Assembly: GCA_020634375.1 (NCBI GenBank) | Contig: JACKBX010000004.1 | Coordinates: 372,001-436,000, forward strand | Length of the DNA stretch: 64,000 bases | Source: Ardenticatenaceae bacterium | Lineage (GTDB): Bacteria; Chloroflexota; Anaerolineae; Promineifilales; Promineifilaceae | Reading direction: 5' to 3' | In this document: piece after piece, positions 26,381 through 35,147 of the stretch | Layout: each line of letters starts with the position of its first letter | Position numbering within the stretch: the first letter of the stretch is position 1 | Translations under genes and position numbers: made by a program | Notes under the pieces: model-generated | Seen by the model: the letters and a program-made list of their open reading frames with translations, nothing else | Databases searched by the model: none | What the model was told of the DNA's origin: nothing

Positions 26381-27244
26381 GTGCAGCCAGTAACTATAGT
26401 AATTCCAGCCTATAATGAAGGGAATGGTATCGGCCCAACTCTGCAAAAGGTACGCCATGTACTGAATTCAGCGGGAATGGCGTGGGAAATTATTGTTGTG
26501 GATGATGGGTCGATGGATAACACGGCCGTTGTCGTAGAACAGTATGATTTTGTGCGATTGCTGCGCCACCCGCACAACAAAGGGTATGGCGCATCCCTAA
26601 AAACAGGTATTCGCCAGGCCAGCCACGAAGTGGTGGTTATCATTGATGCCGATGGCACTTATCCCTGCGAAATGGTTCCCATGTTGGTCGAAGAGATGGC
26701 GTCCTATGATATGGTGGTGGGCGCACGCACTGGAGAGACAGTACAGGTTCCGTTGGTGCGCCGTCCGGCGAAGTGGTTGCTCAATCGCCTGGCGAACTAC
26801 CTCAGTGGCATGGCAATCCCGGACCTTAATTCTGGGCTGCGGGCGTTTAAGCGAGATGTGGTGATGCAGTATTTCCGGCAGTTACCATCGGGTTTTTCGT
26901 TTACCACATCTATTACGTTGGCGATGCTGACCAATGATTACAATGTGTTGTACGTGCCAATTGATTATTTTAAGCGTACAGGAAAGTCGAAGATACGGCC
27001 GTTCCGCGACACCATCAACTTCTTCTCCCTCGTTATCCGCGTCATCCTTTCTTACCGGCCGCTGCGCGTCTTTGTGCCTCTAGCAATCCTCCTCAGTTTC
27101 GTCAGCCTGAGCAAAGTTGCTTACGACATCAATGCGTACGACTTTCACATTGCCACATCTACCGTAGTGATGCTCACCCTTACCTTTCAGATCATCGTAC
27201 TGGGACTGATTGCCGACCTCGTTGTTTCCTTGCATAAAAGCTAA
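26381..27244 (+). CDS. Family 2 glycosyltransferase (dolichol-phosphate mannosyltransferase type)
   Basis: A 287-aa GT2: VTIVIPAYNEGNGI, IIVVDDGSMDNTAVV, VIIDADGTYPCEMVP (DxD) and a QxxRW-like region GLRAFKRDV, followed by two C-terminal membrane helices (about 225-285). Such enzymes transfer a sugar from a nucleotide donor to a polyprenyl phosphate. GTG at 26381 is the likely start because GAGGG lies just upstream; the frame is open to 26354. It overlaps functionally with the next gene, which begins 2 bp downstream and would use polyprenyl-linked sugars. Confidence 0.88.
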   Translation: MQPVTIVIPAYNEGNGIGPTLQKVRHVLNSAGMAWEIIVVDDGSMDNTAVVVEQYDFVRLLRHPHNKGYGASLKTGIRQASHEVVVIIDADGTYPCEMVPMLVEEMASYDMVVGARTGETVQVPLVRRPAKWLLNRLANYLSGMAIPDLNSGLRAFKRDVVMQYFRQLPSGFSFTTSITLAMLTNDYNVLYVPIDYFKRTGKSKIRPFRDTINFFSLVIRVILSYRPLRVFVPLAILLSFVSLSKVAYDINAYDFHIATSTVVMLTLTFQIIVLGLIADLVVSLHKS

Positions 27245-27246
27245 TC

Positions 27247-28722
27247 ATGAGCCAACGCGTCCGCGAACTAGGGGCGCTGCTGCTCCTCCTCACCCTTTTT
27301 GCCCTGGCCTATACCTACAACCTGGATGGCTGGCTCATTTCTGATGACGAAGGCACAGACCTGTACGAAGTGTGGCAGTTTCAGCAAGGTAAAATTCCTG
27401 GCGTGGATTTTGCCGCCGAGCAGCAACCCCTATACTTGTATGCCGGGAAAGCGGTGATCAATGTCGCCGGACGGCAGGTTGCCCCGCTGCGACTGCTTTC
27501 GGTTGTGCAGTTATTGGCAGGCAGTTTCGTTCTGGCTCTGGCGGTGCGCCGCATTTGGGGAAATCTTCCCGCGGTGCTCACTCCCGGTCTCATTCTCAGT
27601 AGTGGCATCATTGCAGAAACCTCTCGTATCTTCCGCCCCGATCCCATGATGTTTGCCTGGGAGATGATGGGGTTGGCAATGGTACTCATGGCTGCGCACA
27701 CGCAGCGCCGCCGCTGGTGGTGGTTTGCCGGAGCCGCATACGGTGTGGCCGTGCTTTTTAAGCCCTTTGGCGTACTGCCCTTGTTTGGCCTTGTCTTCTT
27801 CTTTTTGCAAGAGTTCTGGAGGCGGCGAGGCGCATGGTGGACAGTGTTTCAAGATGGGCTGGCATTTGCCGGCTTGTTTTTGCTGGTGGCGGGTGGCGGA
27901 TCATTGTGGTTATACGGCCGTACCGGATTCTACTATCAAGAAATCTTCAACCAACATGCTGGACTGGTGCAAGAAATTCATCCCTTGTTTCGCTTGAGCG
28001 TGATGCTGCGTTATTATGGCTCCTTGTTCTTGGTCAATGGTGTATTCACTTTTACGCTGCCACTAGCTCTGCTTAACCGCAAACACAGCAGGCGCCCTGC
28101 GACTCCCATGCGCTTGCTGTTATGGCAGCTTGCTGTGCCCATCGTCTTCATTCCCTTTCCGCGCCCCTTTTTCATGCGTTACTATATTTTTCTTATCCCG
28201 GTGCTGGCTGTCATGCTGGCGCGGCAGGTGCAGATAACAAATGACAACCTTGCCAGGCAGCATAAACAGTGGACGTTACTTTGGGTGATGCTTCCCCTAC
28301 TCTTTGCGCTGTTCGTCACCCGCCCACGCCCATCTTCGCTGCTGCTGCGTTACGAGACAGACTCCCAAACCATCGCCAATTTTGTGGCTGCCCACACCGC
28401 GCCAGAGGATCTGCTGCTTTCTGACTATGCCATAATTAATTTTTTGGCCGATCGTGCTTCCATTTATGAAGCCTCCATCATCGCTGCCGGGCGCATTCAA
28501 GGCGGCGTGATCACCGGGGAACTGCTGATCCAACGCATGACAGAAAGCCCTGTGCAACTGGTGCTGCTGCACTTGCCAGGTGGGGAGAAGGGGCCGGATC
28601 ATTTGTATTATTTGCCAGATTACGGCCGTTTCCGCAGCTACCTCGATCAACATTACACCCTTTTACAAACCTTTGACCGCCAGGGTCAATACATCGAACT
28701 CTACCAACGCCAGGAAAACTAA
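27247..28722 (+). CDS. GT39/ArnT-like integral membrane glycosyltransferase
   Basis: A 491-aa protein with about ten membrane helices. Just after helix 1 is the acidic motif SDDEGTDLYEVWQFQQGKIPGVDF, the DE/DD signature of polyprenyl-phosphate-sugar glycosyltransferases (PMT/ArnT fold). The C-terminal 130 residues are soluble. It begins 2 bp after the GT2 stop and ends 1 bp before the next start, so it is within a tight operon. The acceptor is unknown. Confidence 0.82.
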   Translation: MSQRVRELGALLLLLTLFALAYTYNLDGWLISDDEGTDLYEVWQFQQGKIPGVDFAAEQQPLYLYAGKAVINVAGRQVAPLRLLSVVQLLAGSFVLALAVRRIWGNLPAVLTPGLILSSGIIAETSRIFRPDPMMFAWEMMGLAMVLMAAHTQRRRWWWFAGAAYGVAVLFKPFGVLPLFGLVFFFLQEFWRRRGAWWTVFQDGLAFAGLFLLVAGGGSLWLYGRTGFYYQEIFNQHAGLVQEIHPLFRLSVMLRYYGSLFLVNGVFTFTLPLALLNRKHSRRPATPMRLLLWQLAVPIVFIPFPRPFFMRYYIFLIPVLAVMLARQVQITNDNLARQHKQWTLLWVMLPLLFALFVTRPRPSSLLLRYETDSQTIANFVAAHTAPEDLLLSDYAIINFLADRASIYEASIIAAGRIQGGVITGELLIQRMTESPVQLVLLHLPGGEKGPDHLYYLPDYGRFRSYLDQHYTLLQTFDRQGQYIELYQRQEN

Positions 28723-28723
28723 C

Positions 28724-29920
28724 ATGGAAACCAACTCGCCTATTAGCCGCAGACAATGGTTCCTCATCGCTCTGTTCCTCCTGCTCATCTCTGCTGTGGA
28801 GAGTGCGGCCATTCAACGCACCTTCACCTCACAGTTGCCCAGCGGCAATGATTTCTACCCTCGTTGGGCCGGAGCCAAAGCACTGCTATTGGAAGGGCGC
28901 GATCCCTATAGCCCAGAGGTAACGGCCGATATTGAAGCCATTCTTGATCCTTTACAAACGCGCACCAACAGCTTCAGCTTTGCCTACCCTTTGCACGTCA
29001 TCTTTATGCTGTGGCCGCTGGTTTACGTGGATTATTCTTGGGCGCAGGCCATCTGGATGGTGTGCCTGCAATGGCTGATTATTGCCAGCGGCGTGCTGTT
29101 GATGCGGCAGGGGGGCTGGCCACGTACGGGAGTGGCAGCGGGAACCGCCATCTTTGCCGCCCTCTTCTTCTATCCTGCGGCGCGGGCCATCCTGCTGGGC
29201 CAATTTACGCTGCACGTCCTTCTATTCCTCATTTTGGCGGTGGGGGCGCTGCGGCAAAAACGTGATGGTTGGGCCGGGTTCTTCCTTGCGGCTACCTCCA
29301 TCAAGCCGCAAATGGTGCTGCTGGTAGGGCTGTGGCTGATGCTCTGGGCTGTGTGGCGGCGGCGTTGGCGCTTTGTGGGTAGCACCCTGGCTAGTGGAGT
29401 TGGAATGTTGGCCGCTTCGCTGCTGCTTTTCCCGCGCTGGCCCCTCAGCTTCATCGAAGATTTGGGTCGCTATGCTGACCGTGCCAGCGGGTTGAACCCA
29501 TTAGATGTGCTGGCTGGCGCTCTGATCCCCGGTGGCTCTGCTGCGCTGCGCTGGGCGATTACGGCCGTTCTGCTGCTGCTCATGGCCTGGGCATGGTGGC
29601 GTGCCCTGCGCCGCGCCGACGATGCCCTGTTTGACCATGCCCTCTACTGGGGTATCACCATCAACCTACTCGTTTTCTTGCAAACAGGCAGCACCAATCA
29701 GATTTTGCTGCTGCTGCCCTTCGCCGCCTGGCTCAAGATGCTCTATGACAAATGGGGCGGCTGGATGACGGGAACGGCCGTCCTCATCCTCACCCTCACC
29801 CCCTGGATTCTCTTCATCACCACCATTAGTGGCAACTACGAAAACCCGCTGCTGCTGCTGCCCCTGCCGCTGCTTGCCCTGCTCGTTTTGTTGGGGCGAT
29901 GGCGTGCCGTCATCCCATGA
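28724..29920 (+). CDS. GT87-like (DUF2029) membrane glycosyltransferase
   Basis: A 398-aa protein with about ten membrane helices and the GT87-like loop NDFYPRWAGAKALLLEGRDPYSPEV after helix 1, plus SIKPQMVLLVGLWLM in the middle. The family transfers mannose or related sugars from polyprenyl phosphate outside the membrane. The ATG at 28724 follows the previous stop by one base; the longer frame to 28580 is antisense-free overlap and unlikely. Its TGA overlaps the next ATG. Confidence 0.8.
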   Translation: METNSPISRRQWFLIALFLLLISAVESAAIQRTFTSQLPSGNDFYPRWAGAKALLLEGRDPYSPEVTADIEAILDPLQTRTNSFSFAYPLHVIFMLWPLVYVDYSWAQAIWMVCLQWLIIASGVLLMRQGGWPRTGVAAGTAIFAALFFYPAARAILLGQFTLHVLLFLILAVGALRQKRDGWAGFFLAATSIKPQMVLLVGLWLMLWAVWRRRWRFVGSTLASGVGMLAASLLLFPRWPLSFIEDLGRYADRASGLNPLDVLAGALIPGGSAALRWAITAVLLLLMAWAWWRALRRADDALFDHALYWGITINLLVFLQTGSTNQILLLLPFAAWLKMLYDKWGGWMTGTAVLILTLTPWILFITTISGNYENPLLLLPLPLLALLVLLGRWRAVIP

Positions 29921-30867
29921 AGCGCTGGTTACGCATCACCCTGCAACTCCTCAGTTTTCTGCTATTTGCGGCGCTGCTGTGGTGGGCTGGGCCTGAACCC
30001 TGGCAGCAAGCACTGCGCGGCGACCGGCTCGCTCTGTTGCTGGCACTGCTGGCGCATGGCGCGGCAGGCATGGTCTCCGGGGCGCGGCTGCGCCAGGTAG
30101 CGCAGGGCCTGATGCGCCGCCCCGTCGCCTCCTGGCGGCGTTTTTTCTATTTGAACATGGGCGCACGTGCGTTGGGGCTGGTGCTGCCACGCACCCTCAG
30201 CGCGGTGGGCGGCAAATCGGCGGCGCTGCGAGCGCTCAATGTGCCTTTGCAGCACGCTGTCTGGGTCGTGTTGGTGGACAATTTGTTTGACGTGCTGCTG
30301 CTGGGCGTGCTGGCTTTACCCGCGCTACTTTATCTGCAAGGGGTTATTTCCGCGGCGCTTTTCTATCTTCTCTGCCTCATCTTGATTTTGCTGTTTGGCG
30401 GAGTGATGGCGTGGCTGCTGGCCACGCACCGTTTGCTGCCGCTGCTGCGCCAACTAACGCGTATCCCCTGGCTGGCACGGCGGGTGAAGCTGGATCAACT
30501 GCAAAAGCTGCTGCCGGACACGAAAACGGCCGTCATCACCCTGGCCTGGACAGTGCTGCTCAATTTGCTGCTCACCCTCACTTACGTGCTCATCGCGCAA
30601 GCGCTGCGCATCACCGTGCCCTTTGCGCTCATGCTGGCGGTGTTCCCCATCGCGCAGCTCAGCCTGATCATCGCCATCGCCCCTGGTGGGCTGGGCATTT
30701 TTGATTTAGGCTGGCTGGGGCTGCTGGTATTGGGCGGCTTGCCCCAGATGAGTGCAACGACCTTCACCGTCGCACAGCGGGCCTACATTACGGTGTTTGT
30801 GTTGATTTGGACGGCCGTTAGTTGGGCGCTGTCGTTGACGGAACGGCCGTCTAACCGTGAAACGTGA
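29917..30867 (+). CDS. YbhN/LPG-synthase-TM-like membrane protein (UPF0104)
   Basis: A 316-aa protein with about eight membrane helices and the family features GARALGLVLPRTLSAVGGKSAALR and FPIAQLSLIIAIAPGGLGIFDLGW. Members resemble the flippase domain of lysylphosphatidylglycerol synthase. In glycan clusters they are thought to move lipid-linked intermediates. Translation is coupled to the preceding gene by ATGA overlap. The last codons (NRET-stop) are built from a GTGAAAC heptamer array. Confidence 0.8.
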   Translation: MKRWLRITLQLLSFLLFAALLWWAGPEPWQQALRGDRLALLLALLAHGAAGMVSGARLRQVAQGLMRRPVASWRRFFYLNMGARALGLVLPRTLSAVGGKSAALRALNVPLQHAVWVVLVDNLFDVLLLGVLALPALLYLQGVISAALFYLLCLILILLFGGVMAWLLATHRLLPLLRQLTRIPWLARRVKLDQLQKLLPDTKTAVITLAWTVLLNLLLTLTYVLIAQALRITVPFALMLAVFPIAQLSLIIAIAPGGLGIFDLGWLGLLVLGGLPQMSATTFTVAQRAYITVFVLIWTAVSWALSLTERPSNRET

Positions 30868-30885
30868 AGCGTGGAACGTGAAACT
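30853..30885 (+). repeat. Heptamer array GTGAAAC between two glycan genes
   Basis: Four units, GTGAAAC, GTGAAGC, GTGGAAC and GTGAAAC, in 7-bp phase. They include the stop codon of the flippase-like gene and the leader of the next gene. Confidence 0.75.
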
Positions 30886-32922
30886 ATGACTAGCAAATCT
30901 TGGATTCGTTGGCCGCTCATTGGTCTGTTCATTCTCTGGCTCTTTTTCAGCATTGCCAGCTACTTTGTTGTCTACAAACCAATCAGCCCGGAACTAAGCG
31001 CCGCGCTGACGGCGCAGCCCCCCCTGGCATTTTCTGCCGCCGCACTGGGGCGCAGCTTGCTAGACTTGCTCGCTGCCCTGTGGATTGCCCTGCTCGCTCT
31101 TGGCCTGGGGCTGCCCGTCTGGCGCTGGCTGGGGTTAGAAGAACAGCGGAGCAGAGAGGACAATTCTGCCACTTTACTTTTTAGTTGGGGGCTTGGCTTT
31201 GGCATACTCGGCCTGCTGGTGCTGGCGTTGGGGCTGATAGGGTGGTTGACAACGGCCGTTCTCTTCCCCCTGACCATCGTTCTCACTCCGTTTGCAATTT
31301 GGGAAATCAGGAGATTAGAGATTGGAGATTGGGCAATCTCTCGTTTCCAATCTCTAATCTCCAACAAACTAATCGCCATTTTTCTTCTCCTCACCCTGGG
31401 CATGGGCCTCACCCTGGCCCTGCTGCCGCCCACCGATTGGGACGGCCTCTTCTACCACCTGAAAGGCCCGCAGCTCTACCTGTCTGCTGGAGCCATCCGC
31501 CTCGGTACAGACCTATCGCACCTCAACTTTCCGGCGCTGTTCGAGATGCTTTACACCCTGGCGCTGGCCCTGCGCGGCGACGTGACCGCGCAACTGCTGC
31601 ACTTTTTCTTCAGCCTGCTGCTGGCAGGGCTGGTGGCATTGATGGCACGGCAGTTGTTTGGCGTCAAAAATGGGGGAACGGCCGTGATCTTCCTCTTCGC
31701 CACGCCCATGATTTTGCTGCTGGGCACGTGGGCCTACAACGATTTGCCCCTGGCTTTCTACAGCGTAGCCGCGCTGTATGCCTTCATCCGCTGGCAAGAA
31801 TGCGGGAACACGCGTTGGCTCACCCTCGGCGGCCTCTTTGCCGGGCTGGCCATGAGCATGAAATACACGAGTTTCATCACCCCCCTGTTCATTGGCCTGC
31901 TGTTGTTGTGGCAGTATCGGCGCAATTTACGGCAGAGCTGGCAGCCCCTGCTGGCATTTGCCCTGCCCGCCGCCCTGGTCGCCGCCCCCTGGTATCTTAA
32001 AAATTGGGCCTTCACCGGCAACCCCGTGTATCCCTTCGTGTTTGGCGGACGCTTTTGGGATGATTTCCGCGCTGCGGCCTACAGCGATACTGGCAGTGGT
32101 ATTGGCTTTGACATAATGGCAATTCTACGCCTGCCTTTTGACCTCACTCTGGGGCTGCGCGATGCCAGCCAGGATGGCCCTACCGGGCCGCTGTACCTCG
32201 GCTTTTTGCCCCTGCTGCTGCTCTACAGCCTGCGCCGCCGCCCGCAAACGCCGCCCGCCTTGCGCACCATCGCCCTCTATGCGCTGGCTTCGTACCTGTT
32301 TTGGGCCTGGGGGGTAATTAATTCCGCCGGACTGTGGCAGTCGCGGCTGCTGCTGCCCGCTTTTGTCGCCCTCTGCCCGGCGCTGGCCTGGCTGCTGCAA
32401 GAAACAGAGCAATGGGATCATCCGCAGTTCTCCACGCGCCGCTTTCTGAATCTGGCATTGGCCTTTGTGTTGGTGCTGGTGCTGCTGGGGCAGTTCACCG
32501 CCTGGCTAACAATCAACCCGCTGCCTTACCTCAGCGGCGGCGAAAGCCGGGAAGCATACCTGGCCCGCCGCCTGGGGCCGCATTACGCGGCGATGCAGGC
32601 CATTAACGTCCTGCCCGCCGACGCTGTGGTGACGTTTCTTTGGGAGCCGCGCAGCTATTACTGTGAGCGGGACTGCCGCCCCGATACCATTTTGGATAAG
32701 TTCGATCACCTGGTTTATTTGCACAACGATGCGGCAAGTATTGCGCGGGCATGGCGTGAAGAGGGCATTACTCACGTGTTGCTGTGGCGGTTGGGACTTG
32801 ATTTTGTGCTGCAAGAACAGCCGGATCCCCCCGCTCTCAGCGACTTAGAAGCGAATTACCTCGATCTGGTTGGTGTAGTTGGTGATGGTTATTATGAGCT
32901 TTTTGTCTTGCGCCAGCCTTAA
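30886..32922 (+). CDS. GT39-like integral membrane glycosyltransferase
   Basis: A 678-aa protein with about twelve membrane helices. PPTDWDGLFYHLKGPQLYLSAG is the acidic loop expected for polyprenyl-sugar-dependent glycosyltransferases. MKYTSFITPLFIGLLLLWQY and NPVYPFVFGGRFWDD are further family-like features. The soluble C-terminus starts near residue 555. ATG 30886 is preferred over an upstream ATG that lies in the repeat array. Residues about 142-160 (EIRRLEIGDWAISRFQSLIS) are encoded by an inverted heptamer element inserted in frame between two helices. Its stop overlaps the convergent DUF2079 gene by 4 bp. Confidence 0.8.
   Translation: MTSKSWIRWPLIGLFILWLFFSIASYFVVYKPISPELSAALTAQPPLAFSAAALGRSLLDLLAALWIALLALGLGLPVWRWLGLEEQRSREDNSATLLFSWGLGFGILGLLVLALGLIGWLTTAVLFPLTIVLTPFAIWEIRRLEIGDWAISRFQSLISNKLIAIFLLLTLGMGLTLALLPPTDWDGLFYHLKGPQLYLSAGAIRLGTDLSHLNFPALFEMLYTLALALRGDVTAQLLHFFFSLLLAGLVALMARQLFGVKNGGTAVIFLFATPMILLLGTWAYNDLPLAFYSVAALYAFIRWQECGNTRWLTLGGLFAGLAMSMKYTSFITPLFIGLLLLWQYRRNLRQSWQPLLAFALPAALVAAPWYLKNWAFTGNPVYPFVFGGRFWDDFRAAAYSDTGSGIGFDIMAILRLPFDLTLGLRDASQDGPTGPLYLGFLPLLLLYSLRRRPQTPPALRTIALYALASYLFWAWGVINSAGLWQSRLLLPAFVALCPALAWLLQETEQWDHPQFSTRRFLNLALAFVLVLVLLGQFTAWLTINPLPYLSGGESREAYLARRLGPHYAAMQAINVLPADAVVTFLWEPRSYYCERDCRPDTILDKFDHLVYLHNDAASIARAWREEGITHVLLWRLGLDFVLQEQPDPPALSDLEANYLDLVGVVGDGYYELFVLRQP
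31310..31364. repeat. Inverted heptamer array inside a membrane-protein gene
   Basis: GAGATTA/GAGATTG units in 7-bp phase, then CAATCTC/TAATCTC units in reverse complement, 55 bp in all, in frame within the GT39-like gene. Confidence 0.75.
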
Positions 32923-34790
32923 CGCGCGGGTTTGATTTCTACGGGTATGATGGTCAGTTTTTCTTTATCGTCGAAGGGAACCCGTTCCTGAGTGAAGGAA
33001 TCGTAGAGCAGTACGTTCAGATTGGCGGTGGTAACGGCCGTTCCTTCAGGAATCTGTAGATAATATACATCTCGAAAATACCAGCCCTCCTCCCACCAAC
33101 TTGTGGGGCGCGAAGATTGGCCCGGCAAGGAATCTTGCTGCGCAATGAGATAGCCGTTTTCATCGGCCAGACGCACCGACACCGTGCGTTCTGCGTCTGG
33201 GGCGTCCAACGCTTCCCAATAAAGGGAAACGCGCATTGTTTGACCTGGCTGCACTTGAGCCGTTTCCCCGTCTACTGGCTGGTAGAATCCATCCTCGTCT
33301 GTTACCGCAACGCCAACTCGTTCCAGTTTAATAGCGTCTTCTGCTACCTGATTTACGGGGACAGAGGGCAGGGGATTGCCGCCCCTTTCTAACAGATAGA
33401 TACCGTCTACTTCAGCGCGTACCGTATATGCCGGGTCAGCGATTTCATTGTAAATTTCCCAGTCTAAATCGGCCGGATCAATGGGGTATGAGGCGAAACC
33501 GCTGGCAAGGAGGACGTAGTCCACTTCTCTTTCTGCGCTGACCCAGGGGAATATGTACAGGTGTTCCCGGTAAGACAATTGTGGGGTAAAGGCCACCTGA
33601 GCCATAACAGCCGCATCATCGGGGATTTGGGCGATGAGCTGCCACGCTTTTTCATCTCGCTCATCCATCTGATAAAGATAGGATTTATACTTGCCCCCCA
33701 ATGGGGCGGGGCTGTATAAGGTGTAGGCCAGCAAGGTGCTTCCGAAGAGCACGGCCGTTGCTGCTTGGCCCCATTTCTTTGGGATACGTGTCAGACCAAT
33801 GCCGACCGCTACAAACAAAAAGGGCAGCACCGAAGCCATATACCAACGTGAAAGGGTGTGCATGGCCGGTTCAGCGGAGAGCAGCATCACGACAACCAGA
33901 GGCACAATCATAAATAAATAATCAGCGGCAAGGAGGGGCAGTATGAAGGCAACTGGCAAGAGTGCGCGGCCAATGGCTTGCAAGCTGGATTGGTCGAACA
34001 TGGTTTGCAGCACTTGCAGCGGGTGGGTAATCATGTAGAGCAGAATGTCGGGTACGGAACTGCCCCAGGCGCCATAATAATTGTTCAGAGGGGGGTATGT
34101 GCCTTTGCCCATAGCGGGGATGACAACTTGGAGCATGAGGAAAAACCACCCTGCGCCTAGCAACATCATGGGCACTCCCCAACGCCAATCACGCCGGAAA
34201 ATGAGTAGGAACAGGCCAATGGCAAAGACGATGACGCCAACTTCTTCTTTGCAAAGCAGGGCGAAGAAGATACCGATGAGCAGCCATTTGCGTTTCTTGC
34301 TGTAAATGCCGTAAATGGCAAGGGCGAGAAAGGGCATGGCTAACGTGATGCGGCGTAGTTCGTAAAGGGTAATACTGTGCAAATTGGGATTGAGATAGAA
34401 TGCTAGGAGGAACCAGAGGGCAAGTTTGGGGCGTTTGTCGGCAACAATTTTATAGAGGATGAGGCCGGTGGCGGCGATGCCGATGACTTGCACAAGATAA
34501 AGTATGCGTGCATCTTCCCAAATGAAAAGAAGGGGCGCGAGGAAAGCTAAGTAGGGAGAGAAATGGTTGCTGAGGACGGAGTTTTGGGTGATGGTGGTGT
34601 AGAGGAAACGGCCGTCTGCCCAGCCTCCATCCATTGTGTTCCAGATTGCCTGACTGAAGCGGTCCGCGTCAGGAGCTTGCACTTGGAAACTTAGGTATTG
34701 ACGGCCGTTTAGCCAAAAGAAAGTTCCGACAAAGAGCAGAGCAAACAGGACTGGAACCAGCTTCGTGTTCTGTTTGATTTTTTGTAACAT
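32919..34790 (-). CDS. DUF2079 family integral membrane protein
   Basis: A 623-aa protein with about ten membrane helices to residue about 385 and a soluble C-terminal region. The DUF2079 hallmark is QAPDADRFSQAIWNTMDGGW shortly after helix 1, again an acidic loop like that of GT-C glycosyltransferases. The C-terminal part (about 480-620) looks like a beta-sandwich domain. It is likely a GT-C type enzyme of unknown donor and acceptor. It converges on the GT39-like gene with a 4-bp overlap and is divergent from the VWA-FHA gene. Confidence 0.8.
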   Translation of the reverse strand: MLQKIKQNTKLVPVLFALLFVGTFFWLNGRQYLSFQVQAPDADRFSQAIWNTMDGGWADGRFLYTTITQNSVLSNHFSPYLAFLAPLLFIWEDARILYLVQVIGIAATGLILYKIVADKRPKLALWFLLAFYLNPNLHSITLYELRRITLAMPFLALAIYGIYSKKRKWLLIGIFFALLCKEEVGVIVFAIGLFLLIFRRDWRWGVPMMLLGAGWFFLMLQVVIPAMGKGTYPPLNNYYGAWGSSVPDILLYMITHPLQVLQTMFDQSSLQAIGRALLPVAFILPLLAADYLFMIVPLVVVMLLSAEPAMHTLSRWYMASVLPFLFVAVGIGLTRIPKKWGQAATAVLFGSTLLAYTLYSPAPLGGKYKSYLYQMDERDEKAWQLIAQIPDDAAVMAQVAFTPQLSYREHLYIFPWVSAEREVDYVLLASGFASYPIDPADLDWEIYNEIADPAYTVRAEVDGIYLLERGGNPLPSVPVNQVAEDAIKLERVGVAVTDEDGFYQPVDGETAQVQPGQTMRVSLYWEALDAPDAERTVSVRLADENGYLIAQQDSLPGQSSRPTSWWEEGWYFRDVYYLQIPEGTAVTTANLNVLLYDSFTQERVPFDDKEKLTIIPVEIKPAR

Positions 34791-35147
34791 ATTATTTATC
34801 CGCGCTGCGTTTGCTGTAGAGAGCGAGGATGTTCCCCTTTATTAGACGCAATCCTAACCAGGATTGTGGTCATTAAATAAATAGCCTTCATGGCCTATTG
34901 GATGGTTGCATCTGATAGGCTTCTCTTAAAACTACCGTGAAAATGTGAACGGGGATTGAAGGGAATATTTAGATTGTGTTAAAGGGGTGCATGACTCTGG
35001 CCCCTAAGTTCATGTAAGATATTGTATGAAGCGCTCTGCTTGCGTCTGGTGTAACCTATTCATTTGAGTATAATTGGCAGCAGGCATCTCCCAAATATGA
35101 TTGAGTACACTAGTAATTGGAATAACCTATCAACGGAATGGTGGAAA
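34791..35147. other. Intergenic region with hairpins
   Basis: This 357-bp gap separates divergent genes. It holds a small dyad AATCCT-aacc-AGGATT (34850-34865). A larger imperfect stem has 12-base arms (34893-34904 and 34909-34920, 10 of 12 paired). A TATAAT box at 35069-35074 lacks a good -35. No ACGGCCGT site or heptamer array is seen. The larger hairpin could belong to a leader or small RNA. Confidence 0.4.

Noticed and set aside
26084..26458. 124-codon minus-strand frame between divergent glycan genes
   Set aside because: Overlaps the start of the GT2 gene and has no domain or start signal; the region reads as a promoter spacer.
35069..35074. TATAAT as a promoter of the VWA-FHA gene
   Set aside because: No -35 element at acceptable spacing, so not reported as a promoter.
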